Origin: Rhizobium sp. RU20A
Lineage (GTDB): Bacteria; Pseudomonadota; Alphaproteobacteria; Rhizobiales; Rhizobiaceae
Reading direction: 5' to 3'
DNA length: 64,000 nt
Assembly (NCBI RefSeq): GCF_900155885.1
Contig: NZ_FTMB01000009.1
Span: 62,001 to 126,000, forward strand
The translations under genes were made by a program, and so were the position numbers. A model generated the notes under the pieces. That model saw only the letters and a program-made list of their open reading frames with translations, made no database searches and was not told where the DNA came from. Position 1 is the stretch's first letter, and each line of letters begins with the position of its first letter. Positions 8,271-15,486 of the stretch are shown one piece after another.

Positions 8271-9263
8271 TTATTCGGAGTAGATGAACTTGGCGACGTT
8301 GGGGTCGGCCACGTTGTTCTTGTCGATGACGGTGAAGCCGGTGCCGATCGCTGTCGGAACCGAGTTGCCCGTCAGGTGCGCATAGGCCGCCATCACGCCG
8401 AAATATCCGATTTCGGCCGGATGCTGGGCGATGGCAACGTCCACGAGGCCGCTGTTGATGTTGTCGACGATGCTGCCGGGCGCGTCGAAGGCAACGACCT
8501 TGACGGTGCCCGTCTGGCCCGCCTGCTGCACGCCGTTGGCGGCACCGAGAGCGGAGAAGAGGTTCGCGCCGAAGACGCCGGCCAGATCCGAGTTGCGGGC
8601 ATAGACGGCCTGCAACTGCGAGGCAGCCTTGTTGGCGTCATTGTCGTTGAACTGGGTTTCGAGAACCGTGATGCCCGGATATTTGGCCATCTCGTCCTTG
8701 AAGCCCTGCTCGCGCTGGTCGGTGGTGGAAATGCCGGGCTTCACGTTGGAAACGTAGACCTTGCCCTTTTCGCCGATCGCAGAGGCCAGCGCACGGGCAG
8801 CCATGGCGCCGCCGAGCACGTTGTCGGAGGCGACGTAGGAGATCGGGAAGTCGGCATCGCCGGCACCCGTCTGGTACTGGCCGGTGCCGATGAAGGTATC
8901 GACCGTGATGACCGGGATGCCGGCGTCAGCAGCCTTCTTCAGCGGCTGCACGAGCTGGGTCTTGTCGGTCGGGGCGATCAGGATGGCGTCCGGCTTCTTG
9001 GCGATGACGGCATCGAGAACCGGAACCTGGGTGACCGGGTTGAAGTCCGGCGCGCCCTGGAAGACGAGTTCGGCGCCGACAGCCTTGGCGGCCGCTTCCG
9101 CGCCCTTGCGCATGGTGATGTAGAAGGCGTCCGTCGTCAGGCCCGGAATGAGCGCGATGGTGAACTTCTTGCTGTCCTGGGCGCTGGCGCTACCGGCCGA
9201 AAGCGCAATGGCGCCTGCCACAGCCAGAACACCGGCGGCTTTGAAAAGTGAACGACGCTGCAT
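8271..9263 (-). CDS. Periplasmic sugar-binding protein of ABC transporter
   Basis: 330 residues: a cleavable signal peptide (residues about 1-28, hydrophobic core then SAGSASAQ) followed by a type-1 periplasmic binding fold (Peripla_BP_4, ribose/fructose class), with IALIPGLTTDAFYITMRKGAE at the start of the mature protein and the ILIAPTDKTQLVQPLKKA hinge stretch. It delivers substrate to the permease/ATPase encoded downstream. A very strong GAGGAGGAG ribosome site precedes the ATG at 9263. The likely promoter is at 9331-9359. Substrate not identifiable by eye; the adjacent LacD-like aldolase and kinase fusion suggest a sugar channelled to triose phosphates. Confidence 0.93.
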   Translation of the reverse strand: MQRRSLFKAAGVLAVAGAIALSAGSASAQDSKKFTIALIPGLTTDAFYITMRKGAEAAAKAVGAELVFQGAPDFNPVTQVPVLDAVIAKKPDAILIAPTDKTQLVQPLKKAADAGIPVITVDTFIGTGQYQTGAGDADFPISYVASDNVLGGAMAARALASAIGEKGKVYVSNVKPGISTTDQREQGFKDEMAKYPGITVLETQFNDNDANKAASQLQAVYARNSDLAGVFGANLFSALGAANGVQQAGQTGTVKVVAFDAPGSIVDNINSGLVDVAIAQHPAEIGYFGVMAAYAHLTGNSVPTAIGTGFTVIDKNNVADPNVAKFIYSE

Positions 9264-9330
9264 GGTCTCCTCCTCGAGATGAGCGTTTTTTCGAGCACGC
9301 CCCACTCCTCCAGCGGGCCGTGCACGCCTA

Positions 9331-9359
9331 TCATCACGCCCGATTTTGTCGCGCGTCAA
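9331..9359 (-). promoter_or_regulatory. Candidate sigma-70 promoter of the sugar ABC operon
   Basis: On the minus strand TTGACG (9359-9354) is followed after 17 bases by TGATGA (9336-9331), about 70 bp ahead of the binding-protein start. The -35 is good and the -10 is weak. Confidence 0.4.
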
Positions 9360-9397
9360 GTGCAATTTTTTCCAGAAAGATATTTCTTAGTGCTTTT

Positions 9398-10321
9398 TTA
9401 GGTGTGATCGCCCGCACGGGAGGCCGCCAGGCGGCCCAGTATCGCCTGCGCCGAGACCGTGTCGGTCACCAGCGCATTGACCATGCCGGCCCGCACGGCG
9501 CCGATCATCGCCTCGGCCTTTTCGGCGCCGGCCGCCACGCCGATCGACAGCGGCGCGGTGCGCAGTTGCGCCGCCGAGGCCGCGATCATCCGGGCCTCGC
9601 CCTCCCAGTCGAGAAGGCGGCCGTCCTCGCTGACATAGTGGCGAATCACGTCGCCGGCAGCCTCTACCAGCGCCTTTTCGCCGGCCGTCGCCGCGCTCGT
9701 CTCGGAGGGCTGCGGCGCGTGGGTGAGGCCAATCCCGACGATGGCGCAGTCGAGCCGGTTCCACAGCGCCACGGTCTCGCTGACGGAGGGATCGGCCAGC
9801 ACCGCCTCGCGCAGTTCGGGCGAGGAGAGGTAGGGAACATGCAGGAAATGCGGGGCGCCGCCGATCTGCTCCGCGGCGAGACGCACGAATTCATTGATCT
9901 GGAAATGCGCCGCCGCCTGCTGCATGCCGCCGGTCAGCGGCACGATGCTGGCGCGCCCCAGCGCCGGCAGCCCGGCCAGCACCACTTCGCGCACCGCGCG
10001 TCCCCAGCCGATGCCGATCACCGCGCCGTCGCCGAGCCCGGCCGCCTTCAGCATGCTGCCGAGCGGCTGCGCCAGTGCGCCGAGCACGCCCGTCTGCGGC
10101 GTATCGATCACCGCGGCCGTCTTCAGGCCGAGAGCGGCGATCAGGTCCGCCGTGATCTCCTCCGGCGAGACCAGATCCAGCACCTCGATGCGCACGATGC
10201 CCACGGAACGGGCCTTTTGCAGCATGCGCGAGACGGTGGCCGTGGACACGGAGAGTTTGCGCGCGATGTCGATTTGCGACATCTCGGACTCGTAGTGCAG
10301 CTTGGCCACCATGTGCAGCAT
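9398..10321 (-). CDS. SorC/DeoR-type sugar-responsive transcriptional regulator
   Basis: 307 residues with an N-terminal helix-turn-helix (about residues 14-40, MSQIDIARKLSVSTATVSRML) and a C-terminal sugar-phosphate-binding SorC domain (VIGIGWGRAV and IVPLTGG motifs). The family binds phosphorylated sugar effectors and acts as repressor or activator of adjacent catabolic operons; here it sits between the transporter operon and the aldolase/kinase operon, so it most likely controls both. The ATG at 10321 has no clear ribosome site. The frame stays open further upstream, so a slightly longer non-ATG start cannot be excluded. Confidence 0.88.
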   Translation of the reverse strand: MLHMVAKLHYESEMSQIDIARKLSVSTATVSRMLQKARSVGIVRIEVLDLVSPEEITADLIAALGLKTAAVIDTPQTGVLGALAQPLGSMLKAAGLGDGAVIGIGWGRAVREVVLAGLPALGRASIVPLTGGMQQAAAHFQINEFVRLAAEQIGGAPHFLHVPYLSSPELREAVLADPSVSETVALWNRLDCAIVGIGLTHAPQPSETSAATAGEKALVEAAGDVIRHYVSEDGRLLDWEGEARMIAASAAQLRTAPLSIGVAAGAEKAEAMIGAVRAGMVNALVTDTVSAQAILGRLAASRAGDHT

Positions 10322-10364
10322 GGCGCGCGTTGCCGGCGTCTCGGAGGCGGGTTGCGGAGGCAGC

Positions 10365-10393
10365 TTGCAATTCCTTTCAGAAACGTGTTACAT
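10365..10393 (+). promoter_or_regulatory. Candidate promoter of the aldolase-kinase operon
   Basis: TTGCAA and TTACAT are separated by 17 bases, in the divergent region between the SorC-type regulator and the aldolase gene. The roughly 220-base leader that follows contains GC-rich hairpins such as GGCCCGCC-type arms near 10570. Confidence 0.45.
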
Positions 10394-10615
10394 CACCCTC
10401 ATTGGAGTTATCGCCGAAAACCAGCGTCTGCGCAACGGAGACTGCGACACCTGCGATCCCCCGACTTTGGCGGGGCTCGAGCGGTTTTGCAGCCGAAGGC
10501 GCCGTGCTGCGCGCTTTTGGCCGAAGCGCCGGTCCGAGAGGGCGGCGAAAACATGCGGCGGGCGAAGGCCCGCCCGGAAGCGGGCCACGATCGTGCCCGC
10601 AAGGGAGGAAGACCG

Positions 10616-11542
10616 ATGACTGCCCCGATGAACGCGATGACCACGGCCGAACTGCGCGGCTACCAGCAGATCTGCGGCCATGACGGCGCCATGATGGTGA
10701 TTGCCTGCGACCAGCGCGGCGGCATGCGCCAGGTGCTGGCCGATACGCCCGAAGCCCAGGCGAAGATCGGCAACGACGTGCTCGGCGACACCAAGGCCGA
10801 TATTGCCCGCTACCTCGCCGTCGAGGCCGGCGGCGTGCTGGTCGATCCCGTCTGCGCCGTGCCGCAGATCGTCGACAGCTGGACCCTGCCGCGCAACACC
10901 GGCCTTCTCATCGGCCTCGATGCCTCCGGTTTCGACGTCACGCCCGAAGGCTATCGCCTCTCGAAGCTGGTGGACGGCATCACGGCCCGCCGCGTGCGCG
11001 AACTGGGCGGCACCGGCGGCAAGATCATGGTCTATCTGCGCGCCGACAGGCCGGAGGCCAACGCCCACAATATCGAGATCCTGAAGAGCTGCATCGAGGA
11101 TTTCGTCCGCGAAGATCTCTTCCTCGTCGTCGAATTCCTCACCTATCGTCTCGAGGGCGAAACCAAGGAAGCTTATGAGGCGGCCCTCCCTGGCCTCATC
11201 GTCGAGGGCAGCCGCATTTGCCTCGATCTCGGCTCCAAGGTGCTGAAGATCCCCTATCCGGGCTCGGACGAGACCTGCGCGGCCGTCACCAAGCTGTGCG
11301 CCGGCGTGCCGTGGGCGGTGCTGTCCGCCGGTGTCGATCATTCGACCTTCCTCGGCCAGGTCGAAAGCGCCATGAAGAACGGCGCCTCCGGCGTCATCGC
11401 CGGCCGGTCGCTGTGGAAGGACTGCATCTCGCTCGACCGCGCCGTCACCAAGCAGCGCCTCCAGGAAGTCGCCGTTCCGCGCCTGCGCGAGTTGCAGGCG
11501 ATCATCGGCAAGTACTTCGCTGCACCGCGCGCTGCGGCGTAA
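10616..11542 (+). CDS. LacD/YihT-type class I aldolase (tagatose-1,6-bisphosphate aldolase-like)
   Basis: 308 residues of the DeoC/LacD aldolase superfamily, the group that includes tagatose-1,6-bisphosphate aldolase LacD and sulfofructosephosphate aldolase YihT. Seen: MMVIACDQRGGMRQ at the first barrel strand, GVLVDPV, GGKIMVYLRADRP, the FLVVEFLTYRL strand, SKVLKIPYPGSD that should carry the Schiff-base lysine, and WAVLSAGVDHSTF. It would cleave a ketose (bis)phosphate to dihydroxyacetone phosphate and an aldehyde. GGGAGGAAG precedes the ATG at 10616. The kinase-fusion gene follows after 16 bp, so the two form an operon. True substrate is open. Confidence 0.85.
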   Translation: MTAPMNAMTTAELRGYQQICGHDGAMMVIACDQRGGMRQVLADTPEAQAKIGNDVLGDTKADIARYLAVEAGGVLVDPVCAVPQIVDSWTLPRNTGLLIGLDASGFDVTPEGYRLSKLVDGITARRVRELGGTGGKIMVYLRADRPEANAHNIEILKSCIEDFVREDLFLVVEFLTYRLEGETKEAYEAALPGLIVEGSRICLDLGSKVLKIPYPGSDETCAAVTKLCAGVPWAVLSAGVDHSTFLGQVESAMKNGASGVIAGRSLWKDCISLDRAVTKQRLQEVAVPRLRELQAIIGKYFAAPRAAA

Positions 11543-11558
11543 AGCTGGTCCGCGGATC

Positions 11559-13130
11559 ATGGCGCTGACAGGTTTGCGTGAGGCGATCGGCCTCGACATT
11601 GGCGGCACGCGCATGCGCGTCGCCCGTGTCGATCAGGCCGGCACGATCATCGCGAAAAAGATCATCGACGGTTGCCAGGAGCCCGAGCGGGCACTGGCGA
11701 TGATGATCGACCTCATCGCGGCCTTCGACCGTCCCGAGGTCGCCGCCATCGGCATCGGCATTCCCGGCCGTGTCGATGCACGCGCGGCCAGGGTGCTCTC
11801 CGGCGGCTTTCTCGATCTATCCGGCATCGACGTGAAGGGCCGCATCGAAGCGCGCTTCTCGCGGCCGGTCAGGCTGGAAAACGACTGCTCCATGGCGCTC
11901 ATCGCCGAGGCCCGCATCGGCGCGGCGAAGGGGCTCGAGAACGTCGTGATGCTGACCATCGGCACCGGCATCGGCGGCGGCGCCATGCTGGATGGCCGCA
12001 TCGTCTATGGTCGCCAGGCCGCCGGCCAGCTCGGCCACATCGTCGTCAACGAAAACGGCCCGACCTGCGTCTGCGGCCAGCAGGGCTGTGTCGAACTCTA
12101 TTCCTCCGGCACCGCCTTCGGCCGCCTGAAGACGGCCGCCGGCTTTCCGGCCGACCTGCGCTGCGAGGAGGTCATCGACCGGGCCGGGGCGGGCGACGGG
12201 CCGTGTGCCGCGCTTCTCTCCGACTGGGCCCGCCCGCTGCGCGCCGCCCTCAACACGCTCTCCGCCAGCTTTGATCCCGATATCCTGCTGCTCGGCGGCG
12301 GGCTCGGCGACAGTGCGCTGAAGGCGCTTGCCCACGCCCCCGACGCCGGCCGCTGGTATCGCACGCCGGTCGCCGCCGCAAAGCTTGGCGACGATGCCGG
12401 CATGATCGGCTCGGCGCTCGCTGCGCTCGAAGCGCTGGGGCAGGGCATGTCCGGCTCTTCCACCCGGCCAAGCACCGCCGACTGTGCGGCCACGGTGTCC
12501 GCGCAAGCGTCCACACCGGTCGCTGCTCCCCCCTTTGCCGCGCCCCCCTTTGCCGCGTCCATTGGCGCGGACACTCGCATCGACCAGCCAGCCAGCGCTG
12601 CAAAACGCCTCATCCTCGTCAACGGCGTGCCGGCCTCCGGCAAGAGCAGCGTCGCGCGGCGCGTTGCCGCGCTGACGGGCGCCACGCTGATGGCGCTCGA
12701 TACGATCAAGAACCCCTTCCTCGCCCGCATCGAAAACGTCGACCGCCCCTTCAACCGCACGCTCGGCCAGGCAAGTTATCAGGCGATCTTCGATGTCATC
12801 GCCGCCTCCGCCCCCGGCACATCCTTCGTCGTCGATGCCTGGTTCGGCTTCCAGCCGCTCGAAGACCTCGATCGCTACCTTTCCGCCTCCGGCGTGACAG
12901 TGCTCGCCGAGATCTGGTGCAGCGCGCCGCCCGAGGTGATCGGAAAGCGCTATCGCGCCCGCCTCACCGAACGCCTGCCCGGCCACCCCGGCGAAAGCTA
13001 CGTCCCCGAACTCATCGCCCTCGCCGCCCGCGCCACCCCCACCGGCCGCGCCCCGCTGCTTACGGTGGACACAACCGTGCCGTTCAACGAGGAAAGGGCG
13101 ATGACCTGGCTGGATGGCGTGTTGGGGTAA
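11559..13130 (+). CDS. Bifunctional fusion: ROK sugar kinase plus P-loop kinase
   Basis: 523 residues, far longer than a normal ROK kinase (about 300). Residues 1-295 are a complete ROK kinase: phosphate loop DIGGT (13-17), catalytic Asp109 in LENDC, GTGIGGG (135-141), and zinc site His160, Cys170, Cys172, Cys177 (CxCGxxGCxE). Residues 300-348 are an Ala/Pro/Thr-rich linker with a duplicated APPFA unit. Residues 349-523 form a separate P-loop domain of the AAA_33/chloramphenicol-phosphotransferase-like class with Walker A GVPASGKSS (356-364) and an arginine-rich lid (KRYRARLTER). The frame is uninterrupted. It is co-operonic with the aldolase. Two successive phosphorylations of one sugar are an inference. 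Confidence 0.85.
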   Translation: MALTGLREAIGLDIGGTRMRVARVDQAGTIIAKKIIDGCQEPERALAMMIDLIAAFDRPEVAAIGIGIPGRVDARAARVLSGGFLDLSGIDVKGRIEARFSRPVRLENDCSMALIAEARIGAAKGLENVVMLTIGTGIGGGAMLDGRIVYGRQAAGQLGHIVVNENGPTCVCGQQGCVELYSSGTAFGRLKTAAGFPADLRCEEVIDRAGAGDGPCAALLSDWARPLRAALNTLSASFDPDILLLGGGLGDSALKALAHAPDAGRWYRTPVAAAKLGDDAGMIGSALAALEALGQGMSGSSTRPSTADCAATVSAQASTPVAAPPFAAPPFAASIGADTRIDQPASAAKRLILVNGVPASGKSSVARRVAALTGATLMALDTIKNPFLARIENVDRPFNRTLGQASYQAIFDVIAASAPGTSFVVDAWFGFQPLEDLDRYLSASGVTVLAEIWCSAPPEVIGKRYRARLTERLPGHPGESYVPELIALAARATPTGRAPLLTVDTTVPFNEERAMTWLDGVLG

Positions 13131-13215
13131 GGGCGGCGCTCAAACGAGCTCCGAGGCAGGCTCCGTCTGTCTTGGGACGCTTCGATCACCGAACTAGCCA
13201 CAGTTTCCGTTGACC

Positions 13216-13243
13216 GCGCCCGCCCCGAGTTCCGTGCGGGCGC
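13216..13243 (+). terminator. Probable terminator after the kinase-fusion gene
   Basis: Stem GCGCCCGC / GCGGGCGC followed by ATTCTTGTT, 85 bp downstream of the kinase stop and just ahead of the toxin-antitoxin promoter. The T-run is short. Confidence 0.5.
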
Positions 13244-13260
13244 ATTCTTGTTGACCCTTG

Positions 13261-13280
13261 ATTTTTCGTGTACGAAAAAT
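13261..13280. promoter_or_regulatory. Palindromic operator of the brnTA operon
   Basis: Perfect inverted repeat ATTTTTCGT / ACGAAAAAT with a 2-bp spacer, ending 2 bp before the toxin ATG. A -35-like TTGACC sits at 13251-13256. Position and symmetry fit autoregulation by the antitoxin or the toxin-antitoxin complex, as known for brnTA. Confidence 0.65.
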
Positions 13281-13282
13281 AC

Positions 13283-13531
13283 ATGAAGATCGTCTATGGC
13301 AATTCCAAGCGCCTGACCAATCTTCAGACGCACGGTCTGGATTTCGCCGATCTCGATCTGGACTTTTTCGATCAGGCGGTGGTCGTACCGGCAAAAGGCA
13401 ACCGCTCCCTGGCGATCGGCCCGTTTCAGGGGATGATCATCGCGGCGGTGCTTTTCAAGCCGCTGGGTGCGGAAGCTCTGTCCATCATCTCCCTGCGTCC
13501 CGCCAGCACGAAGGAAAGGAAGCTGCTATGA
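13283..13531 (+). CDS. brnT: BrnT family toxin (DUF497)
   Basis: 82 residues from the ATG at 13283 (an in-frame GTG at 13268 lies inside the palindrome). BrnT toxins are small RelE-fold ribonucleases that stop translation. Family features seen are the early N-x2-K-x-L-x-N-x2-THGLDF motif, the central GNRSLAIGPFQG strand and the C-terminal ISLRPASTKERKLL, including the R-x-A-x2-x-E-R end typical of the family. Its stop overlaps the antitoxin start by ATGA, so the pair is translationally coupled. Toxin-first order is the normal brnTA order. Confidence 0.85.
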   Translation: MKIVYGNSKRLTNLQTHGLDFADLDLDFFDQAVVVPAKGNRSLAIGPFQGMIIAAVLFKPLGAEALSIISLRPASTKERKLL

Positions 13532-13863
13532 CTGTCCGGTTTTCCTCAAAGCGTCCCCTTACGGAAGAGGAAGAGGCCGACGTGCAGCGCATGATTGCCT
13601 CTGACCCTGACAATCCCGAGGTCACCGAGGAGCAGGTCGCAAAGGCGCGCCCCTTCCGCGACGTCTTTCCGGATCTTGCCGCCAGCATCGACCGGGAAAA
13701 GGCACGGCGCGGCCGCCCCAAGCTCTCCTCGCCGAGGGTCGCCGTCACGCTCCGCATGGAGCCGGCCGTCCTCGAGGCCTTCAAGGCAACGGGCGAAGGA
13801 TGGCGCAGCCGGATGGAAGACGCCCTTCGCCGGGCCGCCGGCATCGATGAGACGGCGGGCTAG
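13528..13863 (+). CDS. brnA: BrnA family antitoxin
   Basis: 111 residues: an acidic N-terminal half rich in Glu/Asp that should wrap the toxin, and a C-terminal ribbon-helix-helix type segment (RVAVTLRMEPAVLEAFKATG, then GWRSRMEDALRRAAG) that binds DNA, the usual BrnA/DUF4415 arrangement. It neutralises the BrnT toxin encoded just upstream and probably represses the operon at the palindrome at 13261-13280. The AAGGAAAG ribosome site is inside the toxin gene's 3' end. Confidence 0.85.
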   Translation: MTVRFSSKRPLTEEEEADVQRMIASDPDNPEVTEEQVAKARPFRDVFPDLAASIDREKARRGRPKLSSPRVAVTLRMEPAVLEAFKATGEGWRSRMEDALRRAAGIDETAG

Positions 13864-13869
13864 CGCCCA

Positions 13870-15282
13870 TCACCCCATCTCATACGGCAAGGCCCCGCGC
13901 CGGTCGTGGTCGATCGTCAGCTTGCGTTTCAGCGGCGGCACGGCGCGTTGCGGGCAGCGGGTGCGTTCGCAGATCCGGCAGGAAATGCCGATCGGGTCGA
14001 AGGCGGCGCGGCTCTTGAGGTCGAGGTCGTCGGCATAGACGAAGCTTTCGGCATAGGAGATCTCGCAGCCGAGCGCGATGGCATACCGCGGCTGAAGCGC
14101 GCGAAAGCCGCCGCCGCCCTTGGTGATCTGCGTGGCGAGACAGAGGTAGCGCGCGCCATCGGGCGTTTCGGCCAGTTGACGGATGATGCGGCCCGGCTGT
14201 TCGAAGGCCTCGTGCACGTTCCACAAGGGGCAGGCGGCACCGAAGCGGGCGAATTGCAGCTTGGCGGCGCTGTGGCGCTTGGTGATGTTGCCGGCCCGGT
14301 CGATACGGGCGAAGAAGATCGGCACGCCCTTCAGGCCCGGCCTTTGCAGGGTCGAGAGCCGGTGGCAGACCTGTTCGAGGCTGGTGCCGAAGCGCACGGC
14401 CATCAGTTCGATATCGTGGCGCAGCAGCCGCGCCGCCTTCAGGAAGGGCTGATAGGGCATGATCAGCGCCCCCGCGAAATAATTGTGAAGGCCGATGCGA
14501 CAGATCTCCTCGGCCTCGCCGGTGCGAAACCCCGCTTCCGAAACGATCGTCTCCACCAGCGGGCCTGTCTCCAGCTGCGCGATCTGCAACGCCGTCTGGA
14601 AATCGCGGGTCGGCGCCGGCGCATAGGCATTCAGCGTCAGGATGCGGGACGCCGGATCGTAGCGGCGCAGCGTCTCGTCGCCGGGCTCGGCCCTCACGAC
14701 ACGCACGCCGTGGCGGCGTTCGAGATGGGCGGCGAGCGCGCCCGGCCGCTCCCCTTCGCCGAGCCCGATCTCGGCCGCCAGTTGCTCGGCGGCAAGGTCC
14801 AGCGCGTGGATATAGTTGTCGACGAAGTGGAAGAAGTCGCGCACCTCCTCGTATGGCGTCGTCTCGCCCGCGCCCGGCTGGCGGCCGAGGCGGTCGTCGA
14901 GGCTGGCGAGCTCGTCCGAGGTGCGGCGATAGGCCTGGTGGCTGGCGATCAGCGCATGCGCCAGCCCCGGCGCGTTCTGCACCACCAGCTTCAGCTCCTG
15001 CAATCCCGGCTCGTATGCCGCAAACAAGGGATCGGCCAGCGCTTCGGACAGCGCCGAGAGCAGCCGGTCGTCTTCCCCGGATGACAGTTCGCCGATGTCG
15101 ATCTGGAACTTCTCCGCCAGCGCCAGAAGCACGGCGGCCGAAACGGGTCGCTGGTTGTTCTCGATCTGGTTGAGGTAGCTCGTGGAAATGCCGATACGCT
15201 CGGCAAACTGCGCCTGCGTCGCCTTGATCTGGTCGCGCAGCGCGCGCACCTTGCGGCCGATATAGAGCTTTCCGATCGCCAT
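13870..15282 (-). CDS. ScfR/RamB-type short-chain acyl-CoA utilisation regulator
   Basis: 470 residues: N-terminal XRE helix-turn-helix (about 8-62, TQAQFAERIGISTSYLNQIE), a DUF955 (ImmA-like) middle and a DUF2083 C-terminal domain. This three-part plan is that of ScfR, RamB and PrpR, regulators of acetate/propionate metabolism. The C-terminal GISCRICERTRCPQ holds three closely spaced cysteines; in mycobacterial PrpR the C-terminal region binds an Fe-S cluster, so a cofactor is plausible here. The gene is divergent from pccB, and TTGCAA-type repeats lie directly before its start. The start is the ATG at 15282. It ends 7 bp from the brnA stop, convergently. Confidence 0.92.
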   Translation of the reverse strand: MAIGKLYIGRKVRALRDQIKATQAQFAERIGISTSYLNQIENNQRPVSAAVLLALAEKFQIDIGELSSGEDDRLLSALSEALADPLFAAYEPGLQELKLVVQNAPGLAHALIASHQAYRRTSDELASLDDRLGRQPGAGETTPYEEVRDFFHFVDNYIHALDLAAEQLAAEIGLGEGERPGALAAHLERRHGVRVVRAEPGDETLRRYDPASRILTLNAYAPAPTRDFQTALQIAQLETGPLVETIVSEAGFRTGEAEEICRIGLHNYFAGALIMPYQPFLKAARLLRHDIELMAVRFGTSLEQVCHRLSTLQRPGLKGVPIFFARIDRAGNITKRHSAAKLQFARFGAACPLWNVHEAFEQPGRIIRQLAETPDGARYLCLATQITKGGGGFRALQPRYAIALGCEISYAESFVYADDLDLKSRAAFDPIGISCRICERTRCPQRAVPPLKRKLTIDHDRRGALPYEMG

Positions 15283-15283
15283 G

Positions 15284-15315
15284 TTGCAACTTCGCAATTT
15301 ACTGTTTGCAATTTT
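15284..15315. promoter_or_regulatory. TTTGCAA-type repeat cluster, candidate ScfR-box
   Basis: TTGCAA (15284), TCGCAA (15292) and TTTGCAA (15305) lie in 30 bp, with GCAATTT directly repeated 15 bp apart. RamB/ScfR-type regulators recognise TTTGCAAA-like sequences, and the cluster abuts the regulator's start codon, fitting autoregulation and control of divergent pccB. Confidence 0.55.
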
Positions 15316-15486
15316 ATAAACCCCGCACGCACACATGATCAAGCCTTCCGGCCTCGATCCTTTGTCGCTATTGCTCGCATCCGAAAATCCGGCGACAGTG
15401 CGCTCAGGAGATGCGGACCAAACCGCATGAAAACAGGCAGATAGGCAGCGGCCCCGCAGCATCGGACGCGCCTTTGGGAGGGCAGA

